From an uncultured Archangium sp. (GTDB lineage Bacteria > Myxococcota > Myxococcia > Myxococcales > Myxococcaceae), in the NCBI GenBank assembly GCA_946479335.1, contig CAMLFP010000012.1:1-34610 (forward strand): DNA of 34,610 nt. The letters run 5' to 3'. Every line of letters starts with the position of its first letter. The first letter of the stretch is position 1. The position numbers and the translations under genes were made by a program. The notes beneath the pieces are model-generated. The model worked only from the letters and a program-made list of their open reading frames with translations, searched no databases and had not been told where the DNA came from. Shown one piece after another: positions 26,218 to 34,491 of the stretch.

Positions 26218-26784
26218 TTGAAGAAGTCACATCTGTATCTGGGGGCGGTGCTTGCGCTCGGCGTTCTCTCGGGCTGCGGCCCGTCGTGGAAGGTGATCAA
26301 GGCGTCTGACCCGACGGCCATCGGCGGCGCCAACAACGTGGCGGTCGCCTTCGACTACAGCCAGATGATCGTCGAGAAGATGCCGGTCGAGGAGTGGAAG
26401 GCACAGCAGACCGCGAAGGACCCGAACTACGGCACCACGTGGATGGAGCTGACCAAGAAGTTCGAAGACTTCACCATGCAGCAGATCAAGGCGCAGTTCC
26501 CCTCCGCGCACCCCGCGGCTGAGGGCGCGGGCGACGTGACCCTCACCGTGCGCCCCACGATGCTGGGCATGGGCAAGTACATCGTCGTCTCGTCGTGGCC
26601 CTCCACGATGACGGCGCGGGTCGCGGCGCACGCGGGTGAAGGCGCCGACACCGATGAGATCGAGGTGCGCGCGAGCTACCCCGCGTCGGTGACGCAGCCG
26701 TCGATCTTCCAGCACATCGGCCACCTCGGCCAGACCGTCGGCTCGCAGGCCGGCAAGTTCCTGCAGAGCAAGAAGGCGAAGTGA
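26218..26784 (+). CDS. Lipoprotein of unknown function (TTG start)
   Basis: 188 residues. A TTG at 26218 lies 6 bases after AAGGAG (26206-26211) and yields MKKSHLYLGAVLALGVLSGC, a textbook lipoprotein signal with Cys20; no alternative ATG nearby preserves it. The mature protein has a conserved-looking VAVAFDYSQMIVEKMPVEEW segment and a domain with VTLTVRPTMLGMGKYIVVS, and ends in Lys-rich LQSKKAK. I do not recognise the family with certainty; periplasmic lipoproteins of similar size are common in myxobacteria. It is divergently placed from the sigma module, with a 154-base gap, and is followed by a hairpin, so it is probably transcribed alone. Its promoter was not identified. Confidence 0.85.
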   Translation: MKKSHLYLGAVLALGVLSGCGPSWKVIKASDPTAIGGANNVAVAFDYSQMIVEKMPVEEWKAQQTAKDPNYGTTWMELTKKFEDFTMQQIKAQFPSAHPAAEGAGDVTLTVRPTMLGMGKYIVVSSWPSTMTARVAAHAGEGADTDEIEVRASYPASVTQPSIFQHIGHLGQTVGSQAGKFLQSKKAK

Positions 26785-26797
26785 CGTACCCGGTGCG

Positions 26798-26822
26798 CGC
26801 CGGTGCCTCCGCGGCATCGGCG
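26798..26822 (+). terminator. Possible hairpin terminator after the lipoprotein gene
   Basis: A 10-base-pair stem, CGCCGGTGCC (26798-26807) with GGCATCGGCG (26813-26822) and one G-U pair, has a 5-base loop. No T-run follows, so efficient intrinsic termination is doubtful. The rest of the convergent gap up to 26911 shows nothing else I can name. Confidence 0.35.
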
Positions 26823-26911
26823 TGCGCCGTTCGCGCTTGATGGTCGCGTTCGCGATCTCGCGCGTCTCTCCCCGCGAAACTGCTGTCGTCGAGCTTCGTC
26901 TCCGACGTGAC

Positions 26912-28141
26912 TCAGGCTTCGCGCTTCTGAAATGACTTCGCGCCGAGCAGCAGCACCACGCCGCCCAGCAGCACCGGCAGCGCGTTCAGCTGGATCGCAG
27001 TGGCCAGGCCAGGGCCGCCGTGCGCCTTCGAGGTGTCGGAGATCCACCCGATGATGGTGGGCGAGGCCGCGTCACCCAGCAGGTGCAGCGTCATCGTGGA
27101 GACGCTGAAGGCGAAGGCACGGAAGCCGGGCGACACCACGTTGACGATGGCGGCGTTGAGCGGGCCCTGATTGAGGAAGATGAAGAACTGCGCGGCGAGC
27201 AGCACCAGGAGCAGCGTCGCCTTCGACTCCGAGTGCACCGCGACGATCATCATCGGCGCCGCGAGCGAGAGGCCGACGCCCGACATCCAGATGCTGCCGC
27301 CCTGCTTGCGCTTCTCGAGTTTGTCTCCCAGCACGCCGCCGGCGATGGTGCCCAGCAGGCCGCCGATGACGGTGGTCGCGCCCAGCATCAACCCTGCCTC
27401 GCCGTCTTCGAAGCCGCGCTCGGTGGAGAGGAACTTCGGCATCCAGTTCGACAAACCGCCGATGGAGAAGGTCATCAGCGTGAGGCCCGAGGTGACCACC
27501 CAGAAGCGCGCGTTGGTCAGCAGCACCTTGAGGCCGTCGAGGAAGGGCACCTTCTCGATCGGCTTCTCCTCCATGCCGCCGCGCGGAGGTTCGGCCATCA
27601 CCAGGCACATCACGCCCAGCAGCAGGCCCGGCGCGCCGCCGATGAAGAACGCGGTGGGGAAGCCGAACTTGCCGCCGATGATGAAGCCCGCCGCCGCGCC
27701 CAGCGGCATCGCCGTGTAGAAGACCGCCAGCATGCGGCTGCGGCGCTCGGGCTTGAAGAGGTCGGAGATGAACGACGGCGCGATGGTGCCGTAGCCCGCT
27801 TCACCGACGCCGGTGGCGGCGCGCGCGATGACCAGCAGGAGGAACGAGGTCGCGAGGCCCGAGGCGATGGTGGCGAGGCTCCAGATGAGCACCGCGGCGC
27901 CGATGAGGAGTCTCCGCGGCAGGCGATCTCCGAGGAAGCCGCCCAGCGGAGAGGCGAGCAGGTAGACGACCATGAAGGTCGTCGCCAGCAGCCCGCCCGA
28001 GGTGTCATCGAGCGAGAACTTCGACTGCATCTCCTTCATCGCGCCGGCCACGATGTAGCGGTCGGTGTAGTTGAGGAGGTTCACCAGCGTCAGCACGCCG
28101 AGCGCGAACGCACTCCCTCTCCCCTGGGGAGAGGGGCTCAC
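26912..28141 (-). CDS. Spinster-type MFS transporter
   Basis: 409 residues with about 12 membrane helices. Features of the Spinster (Spns) branch of the major facilitator superfamily are LLNYTDRYIV in helix 1 (Asp27, Arg28), the motif-A loop GGFLGDRLPRRLL (68-79) and GVGEAGYGTIAPSFISDLF in helix 4. Spns proteins export lipids such as lysophospholipids or sphingosine phosphate in animals; bacterial relatives have unclear substrates. The GTG start at 28141 overlaps the Ppx stop (GTGA). Its first codons run through a perfect palindrome (28115-28135), giving the odd N-terminus MSPSPQGRGSAF. It is the last gene of a minus-strand operon with a phosphatase and an aminotransferase. Inner membrane. 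Confidence 0.9.
   Translation of the reverse strand: MSPSPQGRGSAFALGVLTLVNLLNYTDRYIVAGAMKEMQSKFSLDDTSGGLLATTFMVVYLLASPLGGFLGDRLPRRLLIGAAVLIWSLATIASGLATSFLLLVIARAATGVGEAGYGTIAPSFISDLFKPERRSRMLAVFYTAMPLGAAAGFIIGGKFGFPTAFFIGGAPGLLLGVMCLVMAEPPRGGMEEKPIEKVPFLDGLKVLLTNARFWVVTSGLTLMTFSIGGLSNWMPKFLSTERGFEDGEAGLMLGATTVIGGLLGTIAGGVLGDKLEKRKQGGSIWMSGVGLSLAAPMMIVAVHSESKATLLLVLLAAQFFIFLNQGPLNAAIVNVVSPGFRAFAFSVSTMTLHLLGDAASPTIIGWISDTSKAHGGPGLATAIQLNALPVLLGGVVLLLGAKSFQKREA
28115..28135. repeat. REP-like palindrome in the MFS start region
   Basis: Ten-base arms CCCTCTCCCC (28115-28124) and GGGGAGAGGG (28126-28135) are separated by one T. Palindromes of this form are widespread intergenic elements in GC-rich bacteria; here it lies inside the first codons of the MFS gene and 2 bases from the end of the Ppx-like gene. 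The RNA hairpin would start about 6 bases after the MFS start codon. Confidence 0.7.
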
Positions 28142-29052
28142 GCGACACCTCCAAAACGATCCGCCAACAGCCCCCAGCGCAACCCGCGGTCGCTCACGGT
28201 GAGCTCCTTCGCGCCGAGCGTCTTCATCGCCGCCAGCAGCACGCGCCCGCCGGCGACGATGACGTCCGCGCGCTTCTCCTGAATGCCCGGCACGGTCTTG
28301 CGCAGGTGCACCGGCAGCGCCTGCAGCCGCTTCACGGTGTGCTCCAGCGTGTCGAACGACAGCACCGCGCCGTGGATGCGCGCGGGGTCGTAGGTGGCCA
28401 ACTCCAGCACCACTGCTGCGAGCGTGGTGACGGTGCCGGCGACGCCCACCATGCGGAAGTTCTCGGGCGGCTTCGGCACCGCGGCGAACTTGTCGGCGAG
28501 CGCTGCGTCGAGCTCCTCCAGCTCATACGCGCTGGGCGGGTCACTCTGGATGTGCCGCTCCGTCATGCGCACCGCGCCGACGTCGAAGGAGTGCCGGTAC
28601 GAGATGGCCTTCCCGTCACCGAAGATGAACTCCGTGGAGCCGCCGCCGATGTCCAGCACCACCAGCGGCTGCGCGCCGCCGAAGTCGCTCCACGCGGAGG
28701 CGAACGAGAGCCGCGCCTCTTCGTCACCGGAGATGATCTCAATCTCCACGCCCGCGCGTGCCTTCGCGCCGTCGAGGAACACGCGGCCGTTGCTGGCGTC
28801 ACGCGCCGCCGAGGTCGCGCTCACCACCAGTTGCTGCGCGCCCAGCTCGCGCGCCTCGCGGGCGTAGCGCTCGATGACGGTCAGCGTGGCCTCGATGGCG
28901 TCGGGCGCGAGCTGCTTGCGCTGGTCGACGCCCTTGCCGAGGCGGGTGATCTCCGAGCGCTCGGCGACGGCCACGAACTTCCCCTGCTGCTTCTCTGCGA
29001 CCAGCAACAACACGGAGTTGGTGCCCACATCGATGGCTGCGTAACGGCTCAT
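28138..29052 (-). CDS. Ppx/GppA family phosphatase
   Basis: 304 residues, matching the short Ppx/GppA type. The actin-like fold shows phosphate-1 loop AIDVGTNSVLLLV (6-18), a catalytic acidic motif ISGDEEARLSF (107-117) and a phosphate-2 loop LDIGGGSTEFIF (133-144). Later VGVAGTVTTLAAV and VSDRGLRWGLL complete the family pattern. It would hydrolyse polyphosphate or pppGpp; the sequence does not say which. The C-terminal HD domain present in long exopolyphosphatases is absent. It overlaps the upstream aminotransferase stop and the downstream MFS start, each by four bases (ATGA and GTGA). Confidence 0.93.
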   Translation of the reverse strand: MSRYAAIDVGTNSVLLLVAEKQQGKFVAVAERSEITRLGKGVDQRKQLAPDAIEATLTVIERYAREARELGAQQLVVSATSAARDASNGRVFLDGAKARAGVEIEIISGDEEARLSFASAWSDFGGAQPLVVLDIGGGSTEFIFGDGKAISYRHSFDVGAVRMTERHIQSDPPSAYELEELDAALADKFAAVPKPPENFRMVGVAGTVTTLAAVVLELATYDPARIHGAVLSFDTLEHTVKRLQALPVHLRKTVPGIQEKRADVIVAGGRVLLAAMKTLGAKELTVSDRGLRWGLLADRFGGVA

Positions 29053-30185
29053 GGGCCGCGCACAATCGCACGGAGCGCGCCCAGCAGCGCGTCAATGTCG
29101 CCCGGGCGCACGTGGCGCTGCATCGACACCCGCAGCAGCGCCCGCCCGCCGAACGAGAACACGGGGATCTCGAGGTTGAACTCCGAGACCAGCCGCTCCC
29201 CGAGCGCCAACGGCTCGCCGGGCACCACGATGCTCGCCATCGCGCCCAGCAGCTCCGGCGGCGGTACCGGCTGCGGGAGGATTTCGAGCATTCGCGCGCG
29301 CACCTGCAGCACCTCGTCGTGGTTGCGCTGCATCAGCGCCTCCATCGAGCCAAGGAGCGAACGCAGGAACTCCAGCGCCGTGGGGATGGCGAGGATCGCC
29401 GTCGGGTCAAACGTGCCGCACCAGTCGAACTCCTGCTGAAAGCGAGAGCGGTCGGTGCGCTTGCTGTTGAGGCCGTGGCTGATGACGGTGGGGTGGACGC
29501 GCGCGCGCCAGTCTTCACGCACGTGGAGGAACGCGGCGCCCTTCGGCGCACACAGCCACTTGTGGAGGTTGCCGGTGGTGAAGCTCGCGCCCACTGCGTC
29601 GAGCTGCATCGGCACCTGCCCCGGTGCGTGCGCGGCGTCGACCAACACGGGGATGCCGCGGCCCTCGAGCGCCTTCACCAGCGTCGCGACGGGAAAGATG
29701 AGCGCCGTGGGGCTGGTGATGTGGTCGAGCAACACCAGCTTCGTGCGCGGCGTGACGCGCGCGAGCACCGCGTCGTGGATCTCCTGCGCGCTCGAGACGG
29801 GAAATGGAATCGCTGCGACGACGACGTTGGCGCCGGTGCGCGCAGCGACGTAGCGCAGCACGTTGGCGCAGGCGTTGTACGCGTGGTTGGTGGTGAGCAG
29901 CTCGTCGCCGGGCGCGAAGTCGAGCGAGCGCACCACCGCGTTTACGCCGCTGGTCGCGTTGGTGACGAAGACGAGTCCGTCCGGCTTCGCGCCGACGAAC
30001 GCGCCGAGCGTCGCGCGCGTGTCATCGAGCAGCGGCTCCAGCTCACGGTCGAGGAAGCGCAGCGGGTTGCGCTCCATGCGCGTCTGCAGTTCGCGCTGTT
30101 TCTCCAACACGACCCGCGGGGTCGCGCCGAAGCTGCCGTGGTTGAGGAAGTGAATCGAGTCGTCGAGCAGCCAGTGTTCACGCAC
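29049..30185 (-). CDS. Class-V aminotransferase (isopenicillin-N epimerase-like)
   Basis: 378 residues, GTG start at 30185. The N-terminus has FLNHGSFGATP (13-23), the opening typical of CefD/isopenicillin-N epimerase-like PLP enzymes. It is followed by TNATSGVNAV (75-84), VDAAHAPGQ with Asp183, and NLHKWLCAPKGAAFL, where Lys209 should bind pyridoxal phosphate. It is a cytoplasmic fold-type I enzyme that could act as an epimerase, desulfurase or aminotransferase; the substrate cannot be inferred. No beta-lactam synthesis genes are nearby. The stop overlaps the Ppx/GppA start (ATGA), so it leads that operon. A 31-codon frame overlaps its start by eight bases. Confidence 0.92.
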   Translation of the reverse strand: MREHWLLDDSIHFLNHGSFGATPRVVLEKQRELQTRMERNPLRFLDRELEPLLDDTRATLGAFVGAKPDGLVFVTNATSGVNAVVRSLDFAPGDELLTTNHAYNACANVLRYVAARTGANVVVAAIPFPVSSAQEIHDAVLARVTPRTKLVLLDHITSPTALIFPVATLVKALEGRGIPVLVDAAHAPGQVPMQLDAVGASFTTGNLHKWLCAPKGAAFLHVREDWRARVHPTVISHGLNSKRTDRSRFQQEFDWCGTFDPTAILAIPTALEFLRSLLGSMEALMQRNHDEVLQVRARMLEILPQPVPPPELLGAMASIVVPGEPLALGERLVSEFNLEIPVFSFGGRALLRVSMQRHVRPGDIDALLGALRAIVRGP

Positions 30186-30273
30186 GGCGCGCGAGTTTAC
30201 CCAACGCCAACTCGCGCGCTTTGTCCGCGCGCTTCGGTGGGCGCTTCACGCCGCAGAACGGGTCGACCACCAC
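30178..30273 (-). CDS. Possible tiny ORF overlapping the aminotransferase start
   Basis: From GTG at 30273 this frame encodes 31 residues, MVVDPFCGVK then RPPKRADKAR and ELALGKLARRA, very basic with an amphipathic C-terminal half. An in-frame stop lies just upstream, with no ATG between. It ends in TGA at 30180-30178, so it shares 8 bases with the aminotransferase start. The coding frame, basic content and coupling make it plausible, but no ribosome site or homologue is known to me; it may be only a chance open frame in GC-rich DNA. Confidence 0.3.
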   Translation of the reverse strand: MVVDPFCGVKRPPKRADKARELALGKLARRA

Positions 30274-30336
30274 GCCCGTCTTCGTGAACTCACCGGGAAC
30301 TCAGAGAGCGCGACGCGCGGAAGTCTGTAGCTTCGC

Positions 30337-33300
30337 TCAGCTCCTCGGCGCGCGGCGGCGACTGGCGCGGCCGAGCAGCACCAACGCCATCGCGAACAGC
30401 GACGAGTCGAGCGAAGTGCAGCCACACCCCGCTCCACCGGAGCCGTTCGTGCCGCCGCCTGTGGAGCCGGAGCCGCCGCCGCTTGCCCCGTCGCCGCCGC
30501 CCGTCGCCGAACCACCACCGCCACCGGTGCCCGACTGCGTGATGGTGACCGACGCATAGCCCGTGATTCCCGAGGTCGTCGCGCTGACGCCGTTGGGGAA
30601 GCTGCCGGGCTCCGGCGCTGCGGTGAAGAAACCGCCCTGCGTGATGGTGCCCGCTGCGGCCGTCGCGCTCCACGTCATGTCGGCGACGACGGTGTTGTTG
30701 AATGCGTCTTTCGCCTGCGCGGTGAACTGCAGACCGCCGTTGGTGCGCACCGTGCCCGACGCCGGGCTCACGCTCACCGACAACACCGGGCCCGGAGTCA
30801 CCGTCACCGACGCGAACGCGGTCAGCCCCTGCGCTTCAGCCTTCACCGTGTTCGCGAACGTGCCCGCCGTGGTGCCAGCCGTGAAGAGGCCCGCGCTCGA
30901 AATCGTTCCGCCGCCGTTCACCACGCTCCACGTCGGCGAGACCGGCACCATGTTCGACGCCGCATCACGACCAATGACCGTAAAAGACACCTGCTCGCCC
31001 ACAGGCGCCGACCCGGTGCTCGGCGTTACCGAGAGCTGCGCGAGTGCTCCGAGCGCCACAGTCACGTCCGCGGTCGCGGAGACACTGCCCACCGTCGCTG
31101 TCACGCTCGCCGGGTAAGCGCCCGTAGAATTCGTGACGGTCAACACACCGGCCTGCGTGATGGTGCCGACGGCAGGTGTCGCGCTCCAGACGGTGCCCGC
31201 ATCGTTGATGGTGTTCGCGTACGCGTCTTTTGCGACCGCCGTGAAGCTCGCTTCGCCGCCGGGAGACACCGTCACCATCGAAGGCGACACCGCGACGGTG
31301 CTGGCCGGGCCCGGGTTGACGCGCACGTGCGCAAAGCCGGTGATGCCCTGAATCTGCGCGACCACGGCGCCGTAGAAGAAGCCCGCCTGGTTGCGCGCGG
31401 TGAACACGCCGGCCGAGGTGATGGTCCCCGAGGAAGGCGTCGCGGTCCACGTAACGGGTTGACCCGTCACCTGCTGACCATTCGAATCGAACGCTGCGGC
31501 GGTGAACGTCTGCTGTCCCTGAGGCATCACGTCTGCCGTGCCGGGCGTCACCGTCACGCTCGCCACCGGCATGGTGCTGCCCGTCACTGTCACCGTCGCC
31601 GAGCCGCTCTTCGTGCTCGCCGTGGCAGTGACAGCATTGGTGAACGTGCCGAACGCCCCGCCCGCGGTGAAGAGCCCAGTGCTGTTGATAGTGCCGGCCG
31701 TCGTCGACCACGTCACCGGAGCGCCAGTCGGGTTGCCGCAGCCATCGACCGCGAAACCCGTGAACTGCCGCGTGGTGCCCGTCTGAACGCTGACCGACGA
31801 CGGCGTCACGGTGACTGCGTTGATGTCGCCGGCGACGACGTTCACGTTCACGCTGCTCGTCAGCGAACCCAACGTCGCGGTGACCGCGTTCGCATACGAA
31901 TTGGGAGCGCACGAAGCGGTGAAGACGCCCGTCGAAGTGATGGTGCCGGCGGTGGCGTTGCGGGTCCACGTGACGGGTGCGCCGATGATCTGGTTGTTGC
32001 AGCTGTCGCGCGCCACGGCCGTGTACTGCTGCGTGCTCTGCGACTTCACGTTCGCGTTGTCAGGCGTGACGGCAAGCTGAGTCGCGACGCCAGTGGTGAT
32101 GACCACGTTCGCCGTCATGGTGACGCCGTTCGCTGACGTCGCGGTAACCGCTGCGGGGTACGAACCGGGCGTGCAGCTCGCGGTCAGCACACCCGACGAG
32201 TTGATCGTGCCGGGCGCCGCGCTCATCGACCACGTGATACCCACGCCGTTGACGATGTTGCCGTCGGAGTCGCGCGCAATCGCCGAGAAGTTCGCCATGC
32301 CGCCCGCCGTCACCACCGCGGTCGGGGGCCACACCGTCACCGTCGCGACCGTGGCGACCGTGTACGGGAAAGCGCCCTGATCAACTCCGCTCGCGCCGGC
32401 GCCGCGCGCTGACGAGTTCGCCTGCAGCGTGAAGTCATTGCCCGTGACGTTCGTGTAGAGCGGGTTCTGTGACTGATTGAAGTACGGGCTCGCAGTGTTC
32501 GTGCAGTTGAGCAACTCGTAGCAATTGCTGCTTTCAGTGTTCGCACCTGAGGTGGGCGGCGGACCTGCTGTGCCTCCGTTGCCCCAGATGTCGGAATACG
32601 TAGCCGAGAAAGAACCATAGATGCTCGTGAATCTCTTGATTCCGTAGTTGCTCGCGCTCGGGCCATTGTGGCTGATGATCGACGAGGTCAGCGTCGTGAA
32701 GTGAGAGCCAGACGCCACGCCGGAGAGCTCTTCGATGCCGTTCGCGGTGTTCCTCGTGATGGTGCAACGGTCGCAGCTGGTCTGACCCGCTCCCGACAAG
32801 CTGAGACCGATGACGTTTCCGAAAAACGCGGCCCGCTCGAGCGTGACGTTGGCGTAGTCAGGAAAGGCGGACTGACGCAGGCCATTCTGGGCCCCGGTCA
32901 CCTGGATCGCATGCCCATTGAGCGTGCCTGTTGGAACTATGATGCCACCGGTCGCGTTGATGACGTCTGCGTTCAGCGTCGTCGTCAGGGTTCCGCCTTG
33001 CCCATCAGACGTGTGGTTCACACCGCTCAACGATGTCGTGATGTTGCTGTTCGAGAGCGTCACGTTCGTCGAAGAGCCCGCATCACCTTTGTACGCCACG
33101 ATGCCGCCCTGCATTTCGTCGAAGGCGGCGTTCACCATGTCGAGGGTGCCGCCCGCTCGCACCACGATTCCGCCCCATGCACTGTCACCCGTGCCCGCGC
33201 CGGTGAGCATCACACCGGTCCCTGACATCGAACCTCCCAGGAGTGTCCCGAACACGATGATCTCGCCTTTGTTCGCGACCTCTCCTGCCATGTCATCAGT

Positions 33301-34491
33301 CGTCGCGAACGTCAGGAGCGTGCCGGGGGACACCGTGAGCGTCACACCCGGCGCGACGATCAAATCGCCCACGACCGTGTTGAAGCCACTCAATGTGAGG
33401 TTGTCCCAGATCTCTCCTTCCAGCGCCTGCGTCTGATCAGACACGTACGGCACCGCGCCTTGATCAATGCCGCCGGCTCCAGACTTTCTCGAGGGGCTCC
33501 GGTGCGTCAGGCGATAGTTGTCATTCGCCGCGTCCGCAAAGAGCGGGTTGTAGCTCCGATTGTTGTTCGTGTTGCCGAAGCCGTAGGTCGCGGTGTTGGG
33601 AGAGAGAGAGCCCCACACGTTGGAGTTGGTCACCGTGAGCGTGCTGGTGCTGTTGTTCGCGCGATAGATGGCGGTACTTCCAAGCACCGTATTGCTGATG
33701 ATGGTCGACGACACCGTCGTCGTGTGCGGTGACGAGGTTGAGTCGTAGATGCCGTACGATGTGTTGTTCGCGATGGTGCACTGGTCGAACTTCGTCGGCT
33801 GCGTCCCGCTGAGGTACGCGCCGTAGTCATTTCTCACCAACTGTACGCGCGTGAAATTCACCTCGGCTTCGCCGACCTGCTCCAAACCACGCAGCGAGGT
33901 CTTCACCACCGAGTCCTGAAGGTTGAGCACGCCCGCCTCGGCCCGCACGGCGACGCTCGTCGTCGAGATATTCATGCCCGTCAGCGTGCTCGTCAGCGAG
34001 CCACCTGACGCAAAGTTGAAGTTCCTCACGCCGTAGTTCGAGTTCGAAATGCTGCTGTTCGACATCGTCAGGCTCGTCGCGGTGCCGTTGCCTCCGCGAT
34101 ACGCGGTGACACCGTTCTGCATCTCGTCGAAGGTCGCATTGGTGATGACAGCCGTGCCGCCTGTGCGCACGACGATGCCGCCCCACGCCGTGTTGCCGGT
34201 GCCGGCGCCAGTGAAGGTGACACCACCATCGCTCGCGCCTGCGACGTTCAGCGTGCCGAGCACGATGATCTCCACTTTGTTCGAGATGTCTCCGCCGCCG
34301 AGCGAATCGGTCGTCGCGGCCGTCACGACGGTGCCGGGTTGAATCGTCAACGTGCCGCCGGCGGGAACGACCACGTCGCCCGTCACGCTGACTGGCCCGA
34401 ACCACGATGTGTTGCCGGTACCGAGGTTGCCTTCGACCGCGAACGCACTCACAGAAACGACGGCCAACCCCACGCTGAGCAGACGGTGCAT
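30337..34491 (-). CDS. Giant secreted beta-helix/Ig-like surface protein with MYXO-CTERM-like tail
   Basis: 1384 residues from ATG 34491; an in-frame TTG at 34503 sits only 1 base from AGGAG (34509-34505), so the ATG is preferred. A signal peptide (cleavage near AFA/VEGN) is followed by two similar right-handed beta-helix modules (about 20-350 and 350-710). Each contains the pattern WGGIVVR.GGT...FDEMQ and ends QGAVPY or QGAFPY. Seven Ig-like (Big-type) repeats of about 85 residues follow (about 714-1313), each with a SVTVTP-type start and GTITSAGVFTA-type core. A Gly/Ser linker leads to GAGCGCTSLDSS, a hydrophobic stretch and SRRRAPRS, the Cys-Gly-Cys, membrane helix and Arg order of MYXO-CTERM, which directs surface sorting in myxobacteria. 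No enzymatic residues are visible; adhesion or matrix roles are inference. The gene looks less GC-rich than its neighbours. Confidence 0.9.
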   Translation of the reverse strand: MHRLLSVGLAVVSVSAFAVEGNLGTGNTSWFGPVSVTGDVVVPAGGTLTIQPGTVVTAATTDSLGGGDISNKVEIIVLGTLNVAGASDGGVTFTGAGTGNTAWGGIVVRTGGTAVITNATFDEMQNGVTAYRGGNGTATSLTMSNSSISNSNYGVRNFNFASGGSLTSTLTGMNISTTSVAVRAEAGVLNLQDSVVKTSLRGLEQVGEAEVNFTRVQLVRNDYGAYLSGTQPTKFDQCTIANNTSYGIYDSTSSPHTTTVSSTIISNTVLGSTAIYRANNSTSTLTVTNSNVWGSLSPNTATYGFGNTNNNRSYNPLFADAANDNYRLTHRSPSRKSGAGGIDQGAVPYVSDQTQALEGEIWDNLTLSGFNTVVGDLIVAPGVTLTVSPGTLLTFATTDDMAGEVANKGEIIVFGTLLGGSMSGTGVMLTGAGTGDSAWGGIVVRAGGTLDMVNAAFDEMQGGIVAYKGDAGSSTNVTLSNSNITTSLSGVNHTSDGQGGTLTTTLNADVINATGGIIVPTGTLNGHAIQVTGAQNGLRQSAFPDYANVTLERAAFFGNVIGLSLSGAGQTSCDRCTITRNTANGIEELSGVASGSHFTTLTSSIISHNGPSASNYGIKRFTSIYGSFSATYSDIWGNGGTAGPPPTSGANTESSNCYELLNCTNTASPYFNQSQNPLYTNVTGNDFTLQANSSARGAGASGVDQGAFPYTVATVATVTVWPPTAVVTAGGMANFSAIARDSDGNIVNGVGITWSMSAAPGTINSSGVLTASCTPGSYPAAVTATSANGVTMTANVVITTGVATQLAVTPDNANVKSQSTQQYTAVARDSCNNQIIGAPVTWTRNATAGTITSTGVFTASCAPNSYANAVTATLGSLTSSVNVNVVAGDINAVTVTPSSVSVQTGTTRQFTGFAVDGCGNPTGAPVTWSTTAGTINSTGLFTAGGAFGTFTNAVTATASTKSGSATVTVTGSTMPVASVTVTPGTADVMPQGQQTFTAAAFDSNGQQVTGQPVTWTATPSSGTITSAGVFTARNQAGFFYGAVVAQIQGITGFAHVRVNPGPASTVAVSPSMVTVSPGGEASFTAVAKDAYANTINDAGTVWSATPAVGTITQAGVLTVTNSTGAYPASVTATVGSVSATADVTVALGALAQLSVTPSTGSAPVGEQVSFTVIGRDAASNMVPVSPTWSVVNGGGTISSAGLFTAGTTAGTFANTVKAEAQGLTAFASVTVTPGPVLSVSVSPASGTVRTNGGLQFTAQAKDAFNNTVVADMTWSATAAAGTITQGGFFTAAPEPGSFPNGVSATTSGITGYASVTITQSGTGGGGGSATGGGDGASGGGSGSTGGGTNGSGGAGCGCTSLDSSLFAMALVLLGRASRRRAPRS

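Noticed and set aside
30221..30559. A 112-codon plus-strand frame with proline-rich tail
   Set aside because: It is the complement of the Gly-rich linker and C-terminal tail of the surface protein; low complexity and no start signal.
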